Positions 53,754 through 63,063 of a DNA stretch of 64,000 bases are shown here, piece by piece. Position 1 is the stretch's first letter, and the number at the start of each line of letters is the position of its first letter. This DNA is from Bdellovibrio sp. (GTDB lineage: Bacteria; Bdellovibrionota; Bdellovibrionia; Bdellovibrionales; Bdellovibrionaceae). The stretch lies in NCBI GenBank assembly GCA_025359945.1, contig JANYDD010000006.1, forward strand, positions 1-64,000, written 5' to 3'. Under the pieces are notes generated by a model. It had not been told where the DNA came from and did not search any database. It saw only the letters and a list, made by a program, of their open reading frames with translations. The position numbers and the translations under genes were made by a program.

Positions 53754-53768
53754 TTAGAATGATTCTAA
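53754..53768. promoter_or_regulatory. PerR/Fur-type operator
   Basis: TTAGAAT-G-ATTCTAA is a perfect 7-1-7 palindrome, the shape of PerR (TTATAAT-N-ATTATAA) and Fur boxes, at about +4 to +18 of the promoter. The next gene is a Fur-family regulator, so negative autoregulation is likely. Confidence 0.7.
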
Positions 53769-53914
53769 TATTTTATTTTAAGTACTTTATTTGGATTTTC
53801 AGCAGAGGTTTTGGTGGTTTTGCTGGATTGAAAGTCAAAGTTCGAAGTTAATTTGATTGTGATACGTTCCGGTCCTTTCGTGGGCAACAAGAATTAAAAT
53901 CAGGAGGCGTGGGT

Positions 53915-54388
53915 TTGGTAAAGAAAACAAAGTCTGGTTTTAAAAAAAACACCGATTCAGTATCAAATGCATTTTCCAGGTCCGGTATGAGCATGCAAGA
54001 GGTTGAATCCAAACTTGTTGACCACGGAATTCAGCCTTCACTTCAAAGAATAAAACTGGCTCAATATCTTTTGGGAAAAGCGGATCACCCGACCGCGGAA
54101 CAAATTTATACCTGGGCCCAAAAAGAACTTGGAAAGATTAGCTTGGCAACGGTCTATAATACACTGTCGACTTTTATCGAATGCGGTTTGATTCAAGAGT
54201 TCAAATTTCCGCATTTGGATCAGGTGATCTACGACTGCCGGATGGATCATCATTTTCATTTCGTTGATACCAAATCCCAGCGACTGCACGATGTAGATAG
54301 TGGCAGCCTACGGGTGCAGCTGAAGCTTCCAAAAAAATTTTTAGTTGAAAAATTTGATATCGTTTTTAAAGGTGTGATCGAAGATTAA
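53915..54388 (+). CDS. perR: Fur-family regulator, PerR-like
   Basis: A ~157-residue Fur-type protein. Winged helix: HGIQPSLQRIKLAQYLLGKA, HPTAEQIYTWAQKELGKISL, ATVYNTLSTFIECGLIQEF. Dimer/metal part: QVIYDCRMDHHFHFVD and RLHDVDSG, with the His/Asp residues used by PerR for its sensing metal. The structural zinc Cys pairs (CxxC) of most Fur/PerR proteins are absent; HFHF replaces HxHFxC. The TTG start at 53915 is seven bases after AGGAGG; the GTG at 53909 is too close. It controls the adjacent peroxiredoxin, presumably, through the palindrome upstream. Irr-like or zinc-free PerR is an alternative. Confidence 0.75.
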   Translation: MVKKTKSGFKKNTDSVSNAFSRSGMSMQEVESKLVDHGIQPSLQRIKLAQYLLGKADHPTAEQIYTWAQKELGKISLATVYNTLSTFIECGLIQEFKFPHLDQVIYDCRMDHHFHFVDTKSQRLHDVDSGSLRVQLKLPKKFLVEKFDIVFKGVIED

Positions 54389-54438
54389 AATAACAAATCG
54401 CTTGAAAATTTAAGCGATGACCAAAAAAGGAGTTCGCT

Positions 54439-54978
54439 ATGGCAAGATACTTAGGAGTCGGAGAAAAATTTCCGGAGTTTAAACTGAAAGCCTGTGTTTC
54501 ACGGGAAAAGGGAAAAGAGTTTGGCGATATCAACAACGCCAATTTCAAAGGCAGTTGGGCGGTCATGTTTTTTTGGCCCTTGGATTTTACTTTTGTTTGC
54601 CCAACGGAAATTGCCGAGTTTAACAAAGCTCAAAAAGATTTCCAAAGTCGCGAAGCGAAATTATTTGGAATTTCTTGTGACTCTGAATTCGTACATTTGG
54701 CATGGAGAAACAATCACGATGATTTGAAAAACTTAAGTTTTCCAATGATCGCGGATTACAATAAATCTTTGTCGCAGGATTTAGGCATTCTTCATCCCGA
54801 AGTCGGCGCCCCCTTGCGAGCCACTTACATTGTTGATCCCGATGGAATTATCCGATGGGTCAGTGTTAATGATTTAAGTGTTGGAAGAAATGTAAAAGAA
54901 GTGGTTAGAACTTTGGATGCACTTCAAACCGACGAACTTTGCCCATGCAACTGGGAAAAAGGCCAAGCTACTTTGTAG
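54439..54978 (+). CDS. ahpC: peroxiredoxin (AhpC/TSA type)
   Basis: A 179-residue 2-Cys peroxiredoxin. The peroxidatic Cys is in FWPLDFTFVCPTEIAEF and the resolving Cys in ELCPCNWEKG near the C-terminus; GISCDSEFVHLAW and GAPLRATYIVDPDG are family blocks. It removes hydrogen peroxide and organic peroxides. AAGGAG precedes the ATG. It lies 50 bases after the PerR-like gene and ~310 bases before an AhpD-like reductant, so the three form a peroxide-defence set. Confidence 0.95.
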   Translation: MARYLGVGEKFPEFKLKACVSREKGKEFGDINNANFKGSWAVMFFWPLDFTFVCPTEIAEFNKAQKDFQSREAKLFGISCDSEFVHLAWRNNHDDLKNLSFPMIADYNKSLSQDLGILHPEVGAPLRATYIVDPDGIIRWVSVNDLSVGRNVKEVVRTLDALQTDELCPCNWEKGQATL

Positions 54979-55017
54979 AAACTGTTCTATTCTGCCTGGA
55001 GCAGCTGTTGAAAGATC

Positions 55018-55055
55018 AAAGAGGGGCCTTTCGTTTTTTTCAAAAGGCCCTAAAA
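55018..55055 (+). terminator. hairpin between peroxiredoxin and ahpD
   Basis: GGGCCTTT (55024-55031) and AAAAGGCCC (55042-55050) form a strong hairpin 45 bases past the peroxiredoxin stop, with a T7 run inside the loop rather than after the stem. It may attenuate or process the transcript between the two genes. Confidence 0.4.
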
Positions 55056-55066
55056 GATCGGCGCCC

Positions 55067-55181
55067 ATAGAGAAGCCAAATAGAGAAGCCAAATTTTGTG
55101 GCCAAATGAAATGCCTCATTTATGGACCCTTTAGGATGGCCGATTTAAAAGTCTTAGTAAAAGACCGTATAGAGAAGCCAA
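55067..55181 (+). repeat. three copies of a 13-bp repeat
   Basis: ATAGAGAAGCCAA occurs in tandem at 55067-55079 and 55080-55092, and again at 55169-55181. Small hairpins (GTCTT-AGTA-AAGAC near 55151; GCCA...TGGC around 55178) lie with it. All sit in the ~310-base gap between the peroxiredoxin and ahpD, which has no gene otherwise. Confidence 0.6.
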
Positions 55182-55287
55182 TTAAAATGGCCCAATAAAT
55201 AGCAAGATAAACTTGTCCGATCAAAATGCGGGGCATTTTTTCTAGTTCACCCACAATTATACCCACAGACTCAAACAAGGAGTATTA

Positions 55288-55833
55288 ATGTCTTTATCCG
55301 AAAAAATCGATCAACTTTTTGAAACTGAGTTTGCATTTTCAAGCACATCCATTCAAAAAGATCTCTACGTTAACTTCAAAAAACTAATGACTGAAAGTCC
55401 CCTACCCGAAGATCAACGCTTGATGGCTCTTTTGGCGCTGTCGCAATCTTTGAAGCAACCTCAATTAAAACATTTTGCGATCCAAGAACTAAAAGAAAAA
55501 AATATCGCGCCCGAATTAATTCAAGAGGCTCAAGAGTCCGCAGCTATTATGGGACTTTTAAACACCTATTATAAATTTAAATCCTATCTTAGCGATGAGG
55601 CCAAAGAACTGTACTTACGGGCGGGCTTGAGAATGCAGTCATTGATGAAACCCGTTACCGGGAAGGAAGTTTTCGAAAAACTTTCACTGGCTATTTCGGT
55701 AGTCAATGGATGCCCTAGCTGTATTGCCTCTCACGAACGTGCGTTAATTAAATTAAATGTTGCCGCAGACGAGATTCACGATCTTGCCCGACTGGCTGCT
55801 GTGTGCAAAGGTTTGCAATCACTGAAAGATTAA
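55288..55833 (+). CDS. ahpD: AhpD-like alkylhydroperoxidase
   Basis: A 181-residue all-helical AhpD. The catalytic Cys pair is in NGCPSCIASHERALIKLN, with the Glu and His of the proton relay. Duplicated AhpD halves: LMALLALSQSLKQPQLKHFA and VFEKLSLAISVVNGCPSC. In known systems AhpD reduces AhpC. CAAGGAG precedes the ATG. It closes the perR-ahpC-ahpD set. Confidence 0.9.
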   Translation: MSLSEKIDQLFETEFAFSSTSIQKDLYVNFKKLMTESPLPEDQRLMALLALSQSLKQPQLKHFAIQELKEKNIAPELIQEAQESAAIMGLLNTYYKFKSYLSDEAKELYLRAGLRMQSLMKPVTGKEVFEKLSLAISVVNGCPSCIASHERALIKLNVAADEIHDLARLAAVCKGLQSLKD

Positions 55834-55857
55834 AACTGATTTCCAAAGGGATTCCAG

Positions 55858-58488
55858 ATGGAAAAAAAACAGATTTTTTTAAAGGACTACCAGCAGTTCC
55901 CGTTTGCTCTTGAAAGCGTCGACCTTAAGTTTAAACTTTCTGTAGCTGAAGGCCCACATCGCGGAATGACTTTGGTTGATTGCGTGATGTTCTTTAAAAA
56001 AATAATCAAACCGAATTCGCAGCAAGATCTGTTTCTCGATGGCGATGATCTTCAGTTGCTGTCGATTTCACTGGATGACAAAATTCTTTCCACGGATCAT
56101 TTCAAAATTTCAGATAAGGGTCTGACGATCATTAATCCTCCAGCAGCTTTTAAACTTGCGACCAAGGTTGCTATTGATCCCGCCAAAAATTCGCAGCTGA
56201 TGGGTCTGTATCAGTCTTCGGGATTTTTATTTACCCAATGCGAAGCTCAAGGTTTTCGCCGGATCACGTACTTTCCTGATCGACCTGACGTTCTTTCCAA
56301 GTTCAAAGTTCAAATCAAAGGGGATTCTAAAAAGTACCCTTTGCTATTATCCAACGGAAATAGAATCAGCACCTCAGTAAGTCCCGACGGACAGCAGTTG
56401 GTGACTTGGGAAGATCCCTTTAAAAAGCCTTGCTACCTGTTTGCATTGGTTGCGGCCGATCTAGGTGTGCTTCAAGATCAATTTGTGACTTCATCTGGGC
56501 GAAGAATTGAACTTGAAATTTATTCGGCCCACGGGACCCAAAAATTGTGTCAGCATGCGATGATCAGTTTAAAAAAAGCAATGCAATGGGATCAAGACCG
56601 TTTTGGTCGCGAATACGATTTGGATCTTTTTATGATCGTGGCCGTGGATGATTTTAATGGCGGCGCGATGGAAAATAAGGGTCTAAATATTTTTAATTCA
56701 AAATTAGTTTTTGCAGATCCTGACATGGCCACCGATTTAGATTATTTTCGCATCGAAAGCGTGATCGGCCACGAATATTTCCATAACTGGTCGGGAAATC
56801 GGGTCACTGTTAGAGACTGGTTTCACCTGTCCTTGAAAGAAGGCTTGACCGTTTTTCGCGACCAAGAATTTTCAGCCGATTTATCTAGCCCGGCCTTGGT
56901 GCGCATTCAAGACGTCAACGATCTGCGAGCCAGCCAATTTCCCGAGGACGCCGGACCCAATGCTCACCCTGTTCGACCTTTAAGTTGTTACGCCGTTGAT
57001 AACTTTTACACGTCGACAATTTATGAAAAAGGTAGCGAAATCATTCGCATGCAACAAACCCTGGTGGGGCGTCCTGGTTTTCGGCGCGCGCTAGATATGT
57101 ACTTTTCAAAATTCGATGGACAAGCAGTCACTATCGAAGATTTTGTTCAAGTCATAGAACAAACTAATGCTATCGATCTGACCCAATTTAAACTTTGGTA
57201 TAGTCAGGAAGGAACACCTGAAGTGACGGTGCATGAAAGCTTCGACTTAACGGACCAAAAATTAACTTTAAAATTGGTCCAAAAAATAAAACCGGGTCAA
57301 AAGCCTTTTCTGATTCCATTGGTGTTTTCTTTTTACAATCAAGAAGGCCAGCTAATCTCCGTGCAAAGTAAAGACAGCGTGGTAAATTCAGAAGGTCAAA
57401 ATTTATTATTGTTTAAAGGCTTTGAGCAAATTTTTGTTTTTAACAAACTCAAAGAAAAGCCACTAGTTTCGTTGAACCAAACTTTTTCTGCTCCGATCAT
57501 TTTGAAACACCCTAAAAAAGATTCAGAGCTTCTTTCTTTGATACAACACGATCGCGATGTCTTTAATAAATACGAGGTCTCTCAAAATTTGTATGAAGAT
57601 TTTATTCTTGGAAGCCAAGATTTTTCTGGCAGTCGATTTGCTGGATTTGCGAAAAGTTTGCACCAGGTTTTTCTTAAAAACCAAGAAAGCGATCCCGAAC
57701 TTGTCGCTCAGATTTTAAATTGCCCCAGCGAAACCCTTCTGATGCAAAAAACAAAAAATTTCAGGCCCCTTTCATTGTTGGAAAAAAAACTGGCTTTAGA
57801 AAAAGCCGTTTTGGCCTTGATGAAGCCTGACTTTTATCATTTTTATAATAGCTGGAATCACAAGAACGAACTTTCGACGGATTCCAAATCCCAAGGTTTT
57901 CGACGCCTGAAGAATCTATGCTTCTATTACTTAAGTTTAGATCCTGCCGCCGCTGACCTTTCAAAAAATCAATTTTTAAATGCGAAAAATATGACGGATC
58001 GTTTGTCGGCTTTGAGCGTTTTAAATATGAGCGAAAACCCGTTTCGAAAAACTGCATTGGAGCAATTTTTAGAAAAAGCCCTAACTTCGAACTCCCTGAT
58101 GACCCAATGGCTTTCCGTTGTCGCTGGCGGTCGCCACTCAAGAGTTTTTGCCGAAGTTCAACAGACTTTGACTAGTCCCCACTTCAACTTTAAGAATCCA
58201 AATTTCGTTTACTCGTTGATCTATCGCTTTGGCAAAAATTTAAGTCAGTTTCATACGGGCTCGAAAGAAATCTATCAGTTTTATATTGAGCAAATCCTGA
58301 AAGTGGATCAGCTCAATCCCCAAGTGGCGGCCAGAATTTCTGACGTGTTTAATATTGCTCCACACTTACCGGTGGAAGATCAAAAGATCATCCGCCAGCT
58401 GTTAAGTGATCTCTTGAACGAAAAACTTTCCAGCAATACCTTTGAACTGATTTCGAAAACCGCAAAACATCTAGAAAGCTTGGCTTAA
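55858..58488 (+). CDS. pepN: aminopeptidase N
   Basis: An 876-residue M1-family zinc aminopeptidase. Key parts: FNGGAMENKGLNIFN (GAMEN substrate motif), zinc site VIGHEYFHNWSGNRVTVRDW with LKEGLTVFRDQEF carrying the third ligand Glu, and YEKGSEIIRMQQ with the catalytic Tyr region. The long helical C-terminal domain is complete. It has no signal peptide and works in the cytosol on peptides, useful for amino-acid supply. Its stop overlaps that of the minus-strand neighbour by four bases. Confidence 0.96.
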   Translation: MEKKQIFLKDYQQFPFALESVDLKFKLSVAEGPHRGMTLVDCVMFFKKIIKPNSQQDLFLDGDDLQLLSISLDDKILSTDHFKISDKGLTIINPPAAFKLATKVAIDPAKNSQLMGLYQSSGFLFTQCEAQGFRRITYFPDRPDVLSKFKVQIKGDSKKYPLLLSNGNRISTSVSPDGQQLVTWEDPFKKPCYLFALVAADLGVLQDQFVTSSGRRIELEIYSAHGTQKLCQHAMISLKKAMQWDQDRFGREYDLDLFMIVAVDDFNGGAMENKGLNIFNSKLVFADPDMATDLDYFRIESVIGHEYFHNWSGNRVTVRDWFHLSLKEGLTVFRDQEFSADLSSPALVRIQDVNDLRASQFPEDAGPNAHPVRPLSCYAVDNFYTSTIYEKGSEIIRMQQTLVGRPGFRRALDMYFSKFDGQAVTIEDFVQVIEQTNAIDLTQFKLWYSQEGTPEVTVHESFDLTDQKLTLKLVQKIKPGQKPFLIPLVFSFYNQEGQLISVQSKDSVVNSEGQNLLLFKGFEQIFVFNKLKEKPLVSLNQTFSAPIILKHPKKDSELLSLIQHDRDVFNKYEVSQNLYEDFILGSQDFSGSRFAGFAKSLHQVFLKNQESDPELVAQILNCPSETLLMQKTKNFRPLSLLEKKLALEKAVLALMKPDFYHFYNSWNHKNELSTDSKSQGFRRLKNLCFYYLSLDPAAADLSKNQFLNAKNMTDRLSALSVLNMSENPFRKTALEQFLEKALTSNSLMTQWLSVVAGGRHSRVFAEVQQTLTSPHFNFKNPNFVYSLIYRFGKNLSQFHTGSKEIYQFYIEQILKVDQLNPQVAARISDVFNIAPHLPVEDQKIIRQLLSDLLNEKLSSNTFELISKTAKHLESLA

Positions 58489-58799
58489 GCAGCGACCTTG
58501 GTGACTGTTGGTGCGGTCAATAAGCCCCGTGATTTAAGCACAAACTCGCAGTCAGCCCAAAATTGCTCTTTTATTTTTTGTTCGGCTGGCGAATACTTCA
58601 CTTTTGGAAATGAATTGTCTTGAAAATACTTCGCAAAGTCCTCGACGGGCCCTGAACGAATAATTTTGATCAACAATTGAAAATGAACGTCGGTCATATT
58701 TTTAGGAGCTTGCTTGGGATCGACAAGCATTTTGCGCAAACCCTTTTCAGGTGTGTGTAGCAAAAAATCAAAGAGACTTGGATAATCGTAGGCTGACAT
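58485..58799 (-). CDS. conserved-looking small cytosolic protein
   Basis: A 104-residue helical protein (MSAYDYPSLFDFLLHTPEKG) with no signal or membrane segment. GGGGGG stands before the ATG as a ribosome-binding site. It has one Cys and patterned hydrophobics (MTDVHFQLLIKIIRSGPVED). No family recognised. Convergent with pepN. Confidence 0.6.
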   Translation of the reverse strand: MSAYDYPSLFDFLLHTPEKGLRKMLVDPKQAPKNMTDVHFQLLIKIIRSGPVEDFAKYFQDNSFPKVKYSPAEQKIKEQFWADCEFVLKSRGLLTAPTVTKVAA

Positions 58800-58863
58800 A
58801 ACGGCCCCCCTTTGAATAGTTTATCGGCAGGAGGCCCATGAATTTAAAGTTCAATTCACGAGT

Positions 58864-60738
58864 TTATTGTAGGTCTGTCAAAATAGACAAACGCGAAAGA
58901 CCCCTATTTACCAAATCGATCTCATTACGAGACAAAGGGTTTTGCGTTAACATCATTTGTCTTAAACGGCGACAGTTCTCAAATGTCCTAACATCCATCG
59001 TGCGAAGCTGGTTCCAAGACAGATTGAGCGTTCTTAGGTCCGCCAAAGATGAAAATGCGCCACTTTGGATCTTTTCAATGCGGTTAGCAGATAAATTTAA
59101 GTAAATTAATTCTGAAAGTCCCCTGAAATCGTTGGAGCTAAGAACACGAATTTTATTTTGATTTAAGTAAAGTTGATTCAGCCTTGAAAGCCCCTGAAGA
59201 AAGCCGCCACTTAAATCTTCAATCAGATTCTGATCTAGATTGAGCAAGGTTAATTCTGGTAGTTGTCCAAAAGCCATGGGATCAATTCGGAAAATCAAAT
59301 TGTTATTTAATAAAATTCGAACGGACTTTGTCATTGCGGTAAAAGAATTTGCAGGCAAATAGGCGATTTTATTATTGGATAAATCCAGTTCCGCCAACTC
59401 TGCAAGATTTTGAAACCAGCGAGGGTCAATCCCATTGATCAGATTGCTGCGTACATGGATCCGGTCCAATTTTTTATTTGATGCTAACCATTGGGAATCA
59501 AAGCTGACCAACCGGTTACTTTCCAGAAAAAGCTGCCGTAGGTCACTAAGCACTGAAAAGAAACCAGGTTCAATTCTTTCGATGTGGTTCTGAGCAAACG
59601 AAATCATTTGCATTTCAGAATCAGGATGAAAAAGCTGACCGTGCAATGTGGTCAATTCGTTTCCGTCCAGAACTACAAACGAGAGTTTTCTATTGCCCGC
59701 CCAAAGCCCCGACGGTAGGTCCGTCAAACCATTTTTTCGAAGTTGAAGCTTAATCAACTGTGTATTCTCGCTAAACTGTTCAGCTTCTAAAAATTGCAAA
59801 CCATTCATATCAAGATCCAAAGTCTCTAGATTGCGAAGCGACGCCAGGGCCCTGGTGTGAATCGATTGCAGCAGATTCTTTGGCAAATAAAGACCCCGCA
59901 AAGAAGTCATTGGCTTGAAGACGTTTTCTTCCAAACGCACCAATCGATTATAAGTCAAATCCAAAGTCAGGACGTGATCTAAATTTTGAAAGGCGCGATC
60001 TGAAATCTCATCGATTTTGTTTTCTGAGAGGGTCAAAATGCTTAAATTATTTCTAGGCCCCATGATGGGTTCCGACAAAGTTTTCAAAGGGTTATTTTTA
60101 ATACTTAAATAAGTCAGAGAGGTTAAATTATAAAATGGCTTTGTATCTAACTGCTCTAGTTTTCCATCCTGAAACGAGAGCGTCGTCAGAGCCGGAAGTT
60201 GATCAAAAGCCCGCGAAGAGATTCTTTCGATGGTACTGCCGTTGAATTCTAAGGTTTCCAACGCTGGCAAATCCTGGATAATAAAATCCGGAAGTTCCTT
60301 GATCAAAGTGTTCGAGATCGAAATCCGTTTGAGAGTTTTGATGTGGGACAACTGACCAGGGGTCAACTTCAGAACTCCGCGAGTGTATTTTAGGGTTTCT
60401 AACTGCGTGAGCGGCACTAATAAATTTTTGGGAATCAAACTGGGTTGGTCAAAATTAATTTCTAAGCTAACGATTTGGCTCATGCCCTCGAGATCAAATT
60501 CCGAAAGACTGTCGTGACCCACAGACAGCGTATAATTTTTAATCGATTGCAGATCCGCGAAAGTAATATCCTGACAATTTTTTTTAAAAATTCCTTGAAG
60601 CGAATCAACGACCGAAGGCGCCCGCTGACAAATGGGCCGCCCAGGTATGGCCTGAAGAATGGCCGGCCAAGCAGGTTGGACCATCAACGAAACGTAGAAA
60701 AAAGCCCCCTTGAAAAGGATTTGGCCGACAAATGACAT
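58864..60738 (-). CDS. secreted leucine-rich-repeat protein
   Basis: A 624-residue protein with an N-terminal signal/anchor (VGQILFKGAFFYVSLMVQPA), an N-cap with Cys (PICQRAPSV, KKNCQDITF), and then about 19 consecutive 24-residue LRRs of the 'typical' kind, LxxLxxLxLxxNxLxxLxxxaFxx; examples: LAELAELDLSNNKIAYLPAN, LSELIYLNLSANRIEKIQSG, LADLRTLNLSWNQLRTMDVR. It ends without a visible anchor (LSRLSILTDLQ). Such curved solenoids bind proteins; outside the cell they could act as adhesin or recognition surface, for example toward prey or host, which is inference. The repeat length is the extracellular (Slit/LRIG-like) type rather than the cytosolic one. Confidence 0.9.
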   Translation of the reverse strand: MSFVGQILFKGAFFYVSLMVQPAWPAILQAIPGRPICQRAPSVVDSLQGIFKKNCQDITFADLQSIKNYTLSVGHDSLSEFDLEGMSQIVSLEINFDQPSLIPKNLLVPLTQLETLKYTRGVLKLTPGQLSHIKTLKRISISNTLIKELPDFIIQDLPALETLEFNGSTIERISSRAFDQLPALTTLSFQDGKLEQLDTKPFYNLTSLTYLSIKNNPLKTLSEPIMGPRNNLSILTLSENKIDEISDRAFQNLDHVLTLDLTYNRLVRLEENVFKPMTSLRGLYLPKNLLQSIHTRALASLRNLETLDLDMNGLQFLEAEQFSENTQLIKLQLRKNGLTDLPSGLWAGNRKLSFVVLDGNELTTLHGQLFHPDSEMQMISFAQNHIERIEPGFFSVLSDLRQLFLESNRLVSFDSQWLASNKKLDRIHVRSNLINGIDPRWFQNLAELAELDLSNNKIAYLPANSFTAMTKSVRILLNNNLIFRIDPMAFGQLPELTLLNLDQNLIEDLSGGFLQGLSRLNQLYLNQNKIRVLSSNDFRGLSELIYLNLSANRIEKIQSGAFSSLADLRTLNLSWNQLRTMDVRTFENCRRLRQMMLTQNPLSRNEIDLVNRGLSRLSILTDLQ

Positions 60739-60773
60739 AGGTGAAAGTCTTGTCTAGAAAAATGCCTGGAAGG

Positions 60774-61442
60774 TCAACCTAATTTTAGATTCGAGCAATG
60801 CTTCAAAAACTCTTGCCGGGTTTCAAGTTTGGCTTTGAAATCACCACGCAGATCAGAAGTCGACGTCGTACTTCGCGGATCCTGCACGCCTCGAGCAATC
60901 ACGCAGTAGTGCTTGGCATTGATGTGAACGGCGACGTTGTCGGTTTCTAAAACATATTGCAAGCAATCAGCGATTTGTTTAGTCAGCCGCTCTTGCACCT
61001 GTGGTCGGCGAGCGAAAAATCGAACAATTCGATTTATTTTTGAAAGGCCAATCACCCTTTGCTTAGGGATGTAAGCGACCGTGGCGATCCCGTCTATGGT
61101 TTGGAAGTGATGTTCACAGACCGAAAGAACCCCGATGTCTTGCACAACCACCATTTGGTCGTACTGCATTTGATTTTCAATCGTGGTCATCTTTGGAAAA
61201 TTCTTTTTATCGAGCCCCGAAAAAATTTCGTTGACATACATCTTTGCAATTCGCAGAGGAGTTTCTTTTAGGCTGTCATTTTTCAGGTCCATGCCCAAAA
61301 TCTGTAAAATTTCGGTAAATTTCTGAGCCACCTGAACGATTTTTTCTTCGTCCGACAAAGCCTCATTTCCAAATTTCTCCACCACAACAGGCGTAGGACG
61401 TACCCGCGCCAGTATTTCATCGACCGATTTTTCTTTTTCCAT
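60774..61442 (-). CDS. folE: GTP cyclohydrolase I
   Basis: A 222-residue FolE that opens GTP to dihydroneopterin triphosphate, the first step to folate. Motifs: [18 protein letters not shown], zinc-binding [55 protein letters not shown], and [20 protein letters not shown]. ~35 residues precede the family core. No ribosome-binding site stands out at the ATG. It follows the amine oxidase gene on the same strand with a ~20-base gap. Confidence 0.96.
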   Translation of the reverse strand: MEKEKSVDEILARVRPTPVVVEKFGNEALSDEEKIVQVAQKFTEILQILGMDLKNDSLKETPLRIAKMYVNEIFSGLDKKNFPKMTTIENQMQYDQMVVVQDIGVLSVCEHHFQTIDGIATVAYIPKQRVIGLSKINRIVRFFARRPQVQERLTKQIADCLQYVLETDNVAVHINAKHYCVIARGVQDPRSTTSTSDLRGDFKAKLETRQEFLKHCSNLKLG

Positions 61443-61463
61443 AAGATCTAAGGAGTTAATGGA

Positions 61464-62975
61464 TCAGACCGAACCTGTCGATTTCTTTTTTAGAATTTGT
61501 CTTTTTTCATAGATTAATTGCGCGACCGAAATCGATGATTGCAGACTGGCCTCTAAGCGGCCGCCTGCCATTGGATCCAAAAAATCGCCGGCAATGCGAA
61601 GGGATCCATCCGGCAATGGATTCCAATCTAATTTTGACCATTTCAAAAACTGGCCTGGCCGAAAAAAGAAATTACTTCCTTGAGTCCAAGGGTAGGTTGT
61701 CCAGTTGTGCACGTGGATATTTTCAGGCTGCTGCTTTTCTTGATCGCCGATCCCGCTTTGAAATTCGTTCAAGATCACATTGGCCGAATTTGGGTTGATT
61801 TGAAAAGAATGTTGACCGCCCATTTGAATTGAAATCAGACCCCTGGTCGCCTTCAGCGAATCCGAACCCTCGGGGGTAGCATCCCAGATGGATTGAGCAG
61901 ACAAAGTTCCCAGACCCATTAAAAAATTCAGCCGCTGGCGCCAAAATTTCTGCTTGTAACTAGCTACGATTTTAGAGGTTCGACCCAACCCCAACTGCGA
62001 AATTGGAGCACTTAAAGGGCCAGAAAACGATTCCGACGTCAAACCCTTGACCAAGCGCAATTTTGCCATGGGCAAGCATAAGACCGCGTCCATTGTTTGC
62101 ACTTGGAACTGCCCCTGGGGACTTTGAAAAGTCAATTCGACAGGCCCCTTGGGATCCGCCGTCGGGTAGGAGACCTGAATCAATTCGTGTTTTAAACGTA
62201 AAACTTCCTGAGGCAAAATCCCCACTAAACGATCATGAAGCGCATTAATCAACACACTGGACCCACCGGTAACCCGCGTATTGGATTGCGCCAAAGTCCG
62301 CAATGGTTTGGGCCCAATCACATCCAACCAACGCATAATAAAAAGGCCAGAAATTTCAACGGGATCTGCACCCCAACGTTTTTGCACGACCCTTTCCAGC
62401 CACATCAGAGCCACATCGGAAACTTTCGTGGTCGTTGGATTCATCAGTTTAAAAAGATTTGATAGCGGCATCAAATCTAATTCCCGATCCGATTTTTGCA
62501 GACCGATTTTAGCCAGTTGTTGATAAAGAATTTGGATTTCTTTTTCTAGGCGCGCTTGTGGGATCCATTGATCACCAGTAAAAAAAAATTGGTCCGAAGC
62601 GATACGACGATCAACCTGAAGTTCAATTTTAAGCTCTTTAGCCAAGTTTTTTAAATTTTGATCAGAATCGGAAAACCATTCGGCGCCTAATTCCGCTTTT
62701 TGCTCGGATGCATTGAAGTGTTCCAAAGAATAAATGCGGCCGCCCAAGCGCGCCGAGCCTTCCAAAATCTGAAAGGGAATGCCTTTTTTTTTAAGCTCGA
62801 AAGCTAAATTAAGCCCTGCGATGCCGCCGCCGACAATCAACACACGATCTTTGATACCGCGTTCAAGTTGAAAAAACCAATTGTCGAAGGATTTGCAACC
62901 CACCAAAGACATTGGGCCGCCCGTGGCCAACACAGCCGTGGGGAAAAAACGTTGCAAAAAATCTCGACGGTTCAT
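61464..62975 (-). CDS. Tat-exported FAD-dependent amine oxidase lipoprotein
   Basis: A 503-residue flavin amine oxidase. The N-terminus MNRRDFLQRFF is a twin-arginine signal, followed by SLVGC (Cys 27), a lipobox, so a folded FAD protein may be anchored outside the inner membrane. FAD-binding blocks: DRVLIVGGGIAGLNLAFELK, ILEGSARLGGRIYSLE, and near the end LRIAGDFLDPMAGGRLEASL. The middle has TGGSSVLINALHDRL. It could oxidise amines or related compounds; the substrate is unknown. It diverges from the ABC-exporter gene. Confidence 0.85.
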   Translation of the reverse strand: MNRRDFLQRFFPTAVLATGGPMSLVGCKSFDNWFFQLERGIKDRVLIVGGGIAGLNLAFELKKKGIPFQILEGSARLGGRIYSLEHFNASEQKAELGAEWFSDSDQNLKNLAKELKIELQVDRRIASDQFFFTGDQWIPQARLEKEIQILYQQLAKIGLQKSDRELDLMPLSNLFKLMNPTTTKVSDVALMWLERVVQKRWGADPVEISGLFIMRWLDVIGPKPLRTLAQSNTRVTGGSSVLINALHDRLVGILPQEVLRLKHELIQVSYPTADPKGPVELTFQSPQGQFQVQTMDAVLCLPMAKLRLVKGLTSESFSGPLSAPISQLGLGRTSKIVASYKQKFWRQRLNFLMGLGTLSAQSIWDATPEGSDSLKATRGLISIQMGGQHSFQINPNSANVILNEFQSGIGDQEKQQPENIHVHNWTTYPWTQGSNFFFRPGQFLKWSKLDWNPLPDGSLRIAGDFLDPMAGGRLEASLQSSISVAQLIYEKRQILKKKSTGSV

Positions 62976-63063
62976 GCCGTTTAATCTAGAGCTTTTCGAC
63001 GCAAAAAGAAAAGAAAATAAAACTCATGAATGTTCTCCGGTTCAGAAGTAGCGTCAAGTAGGG

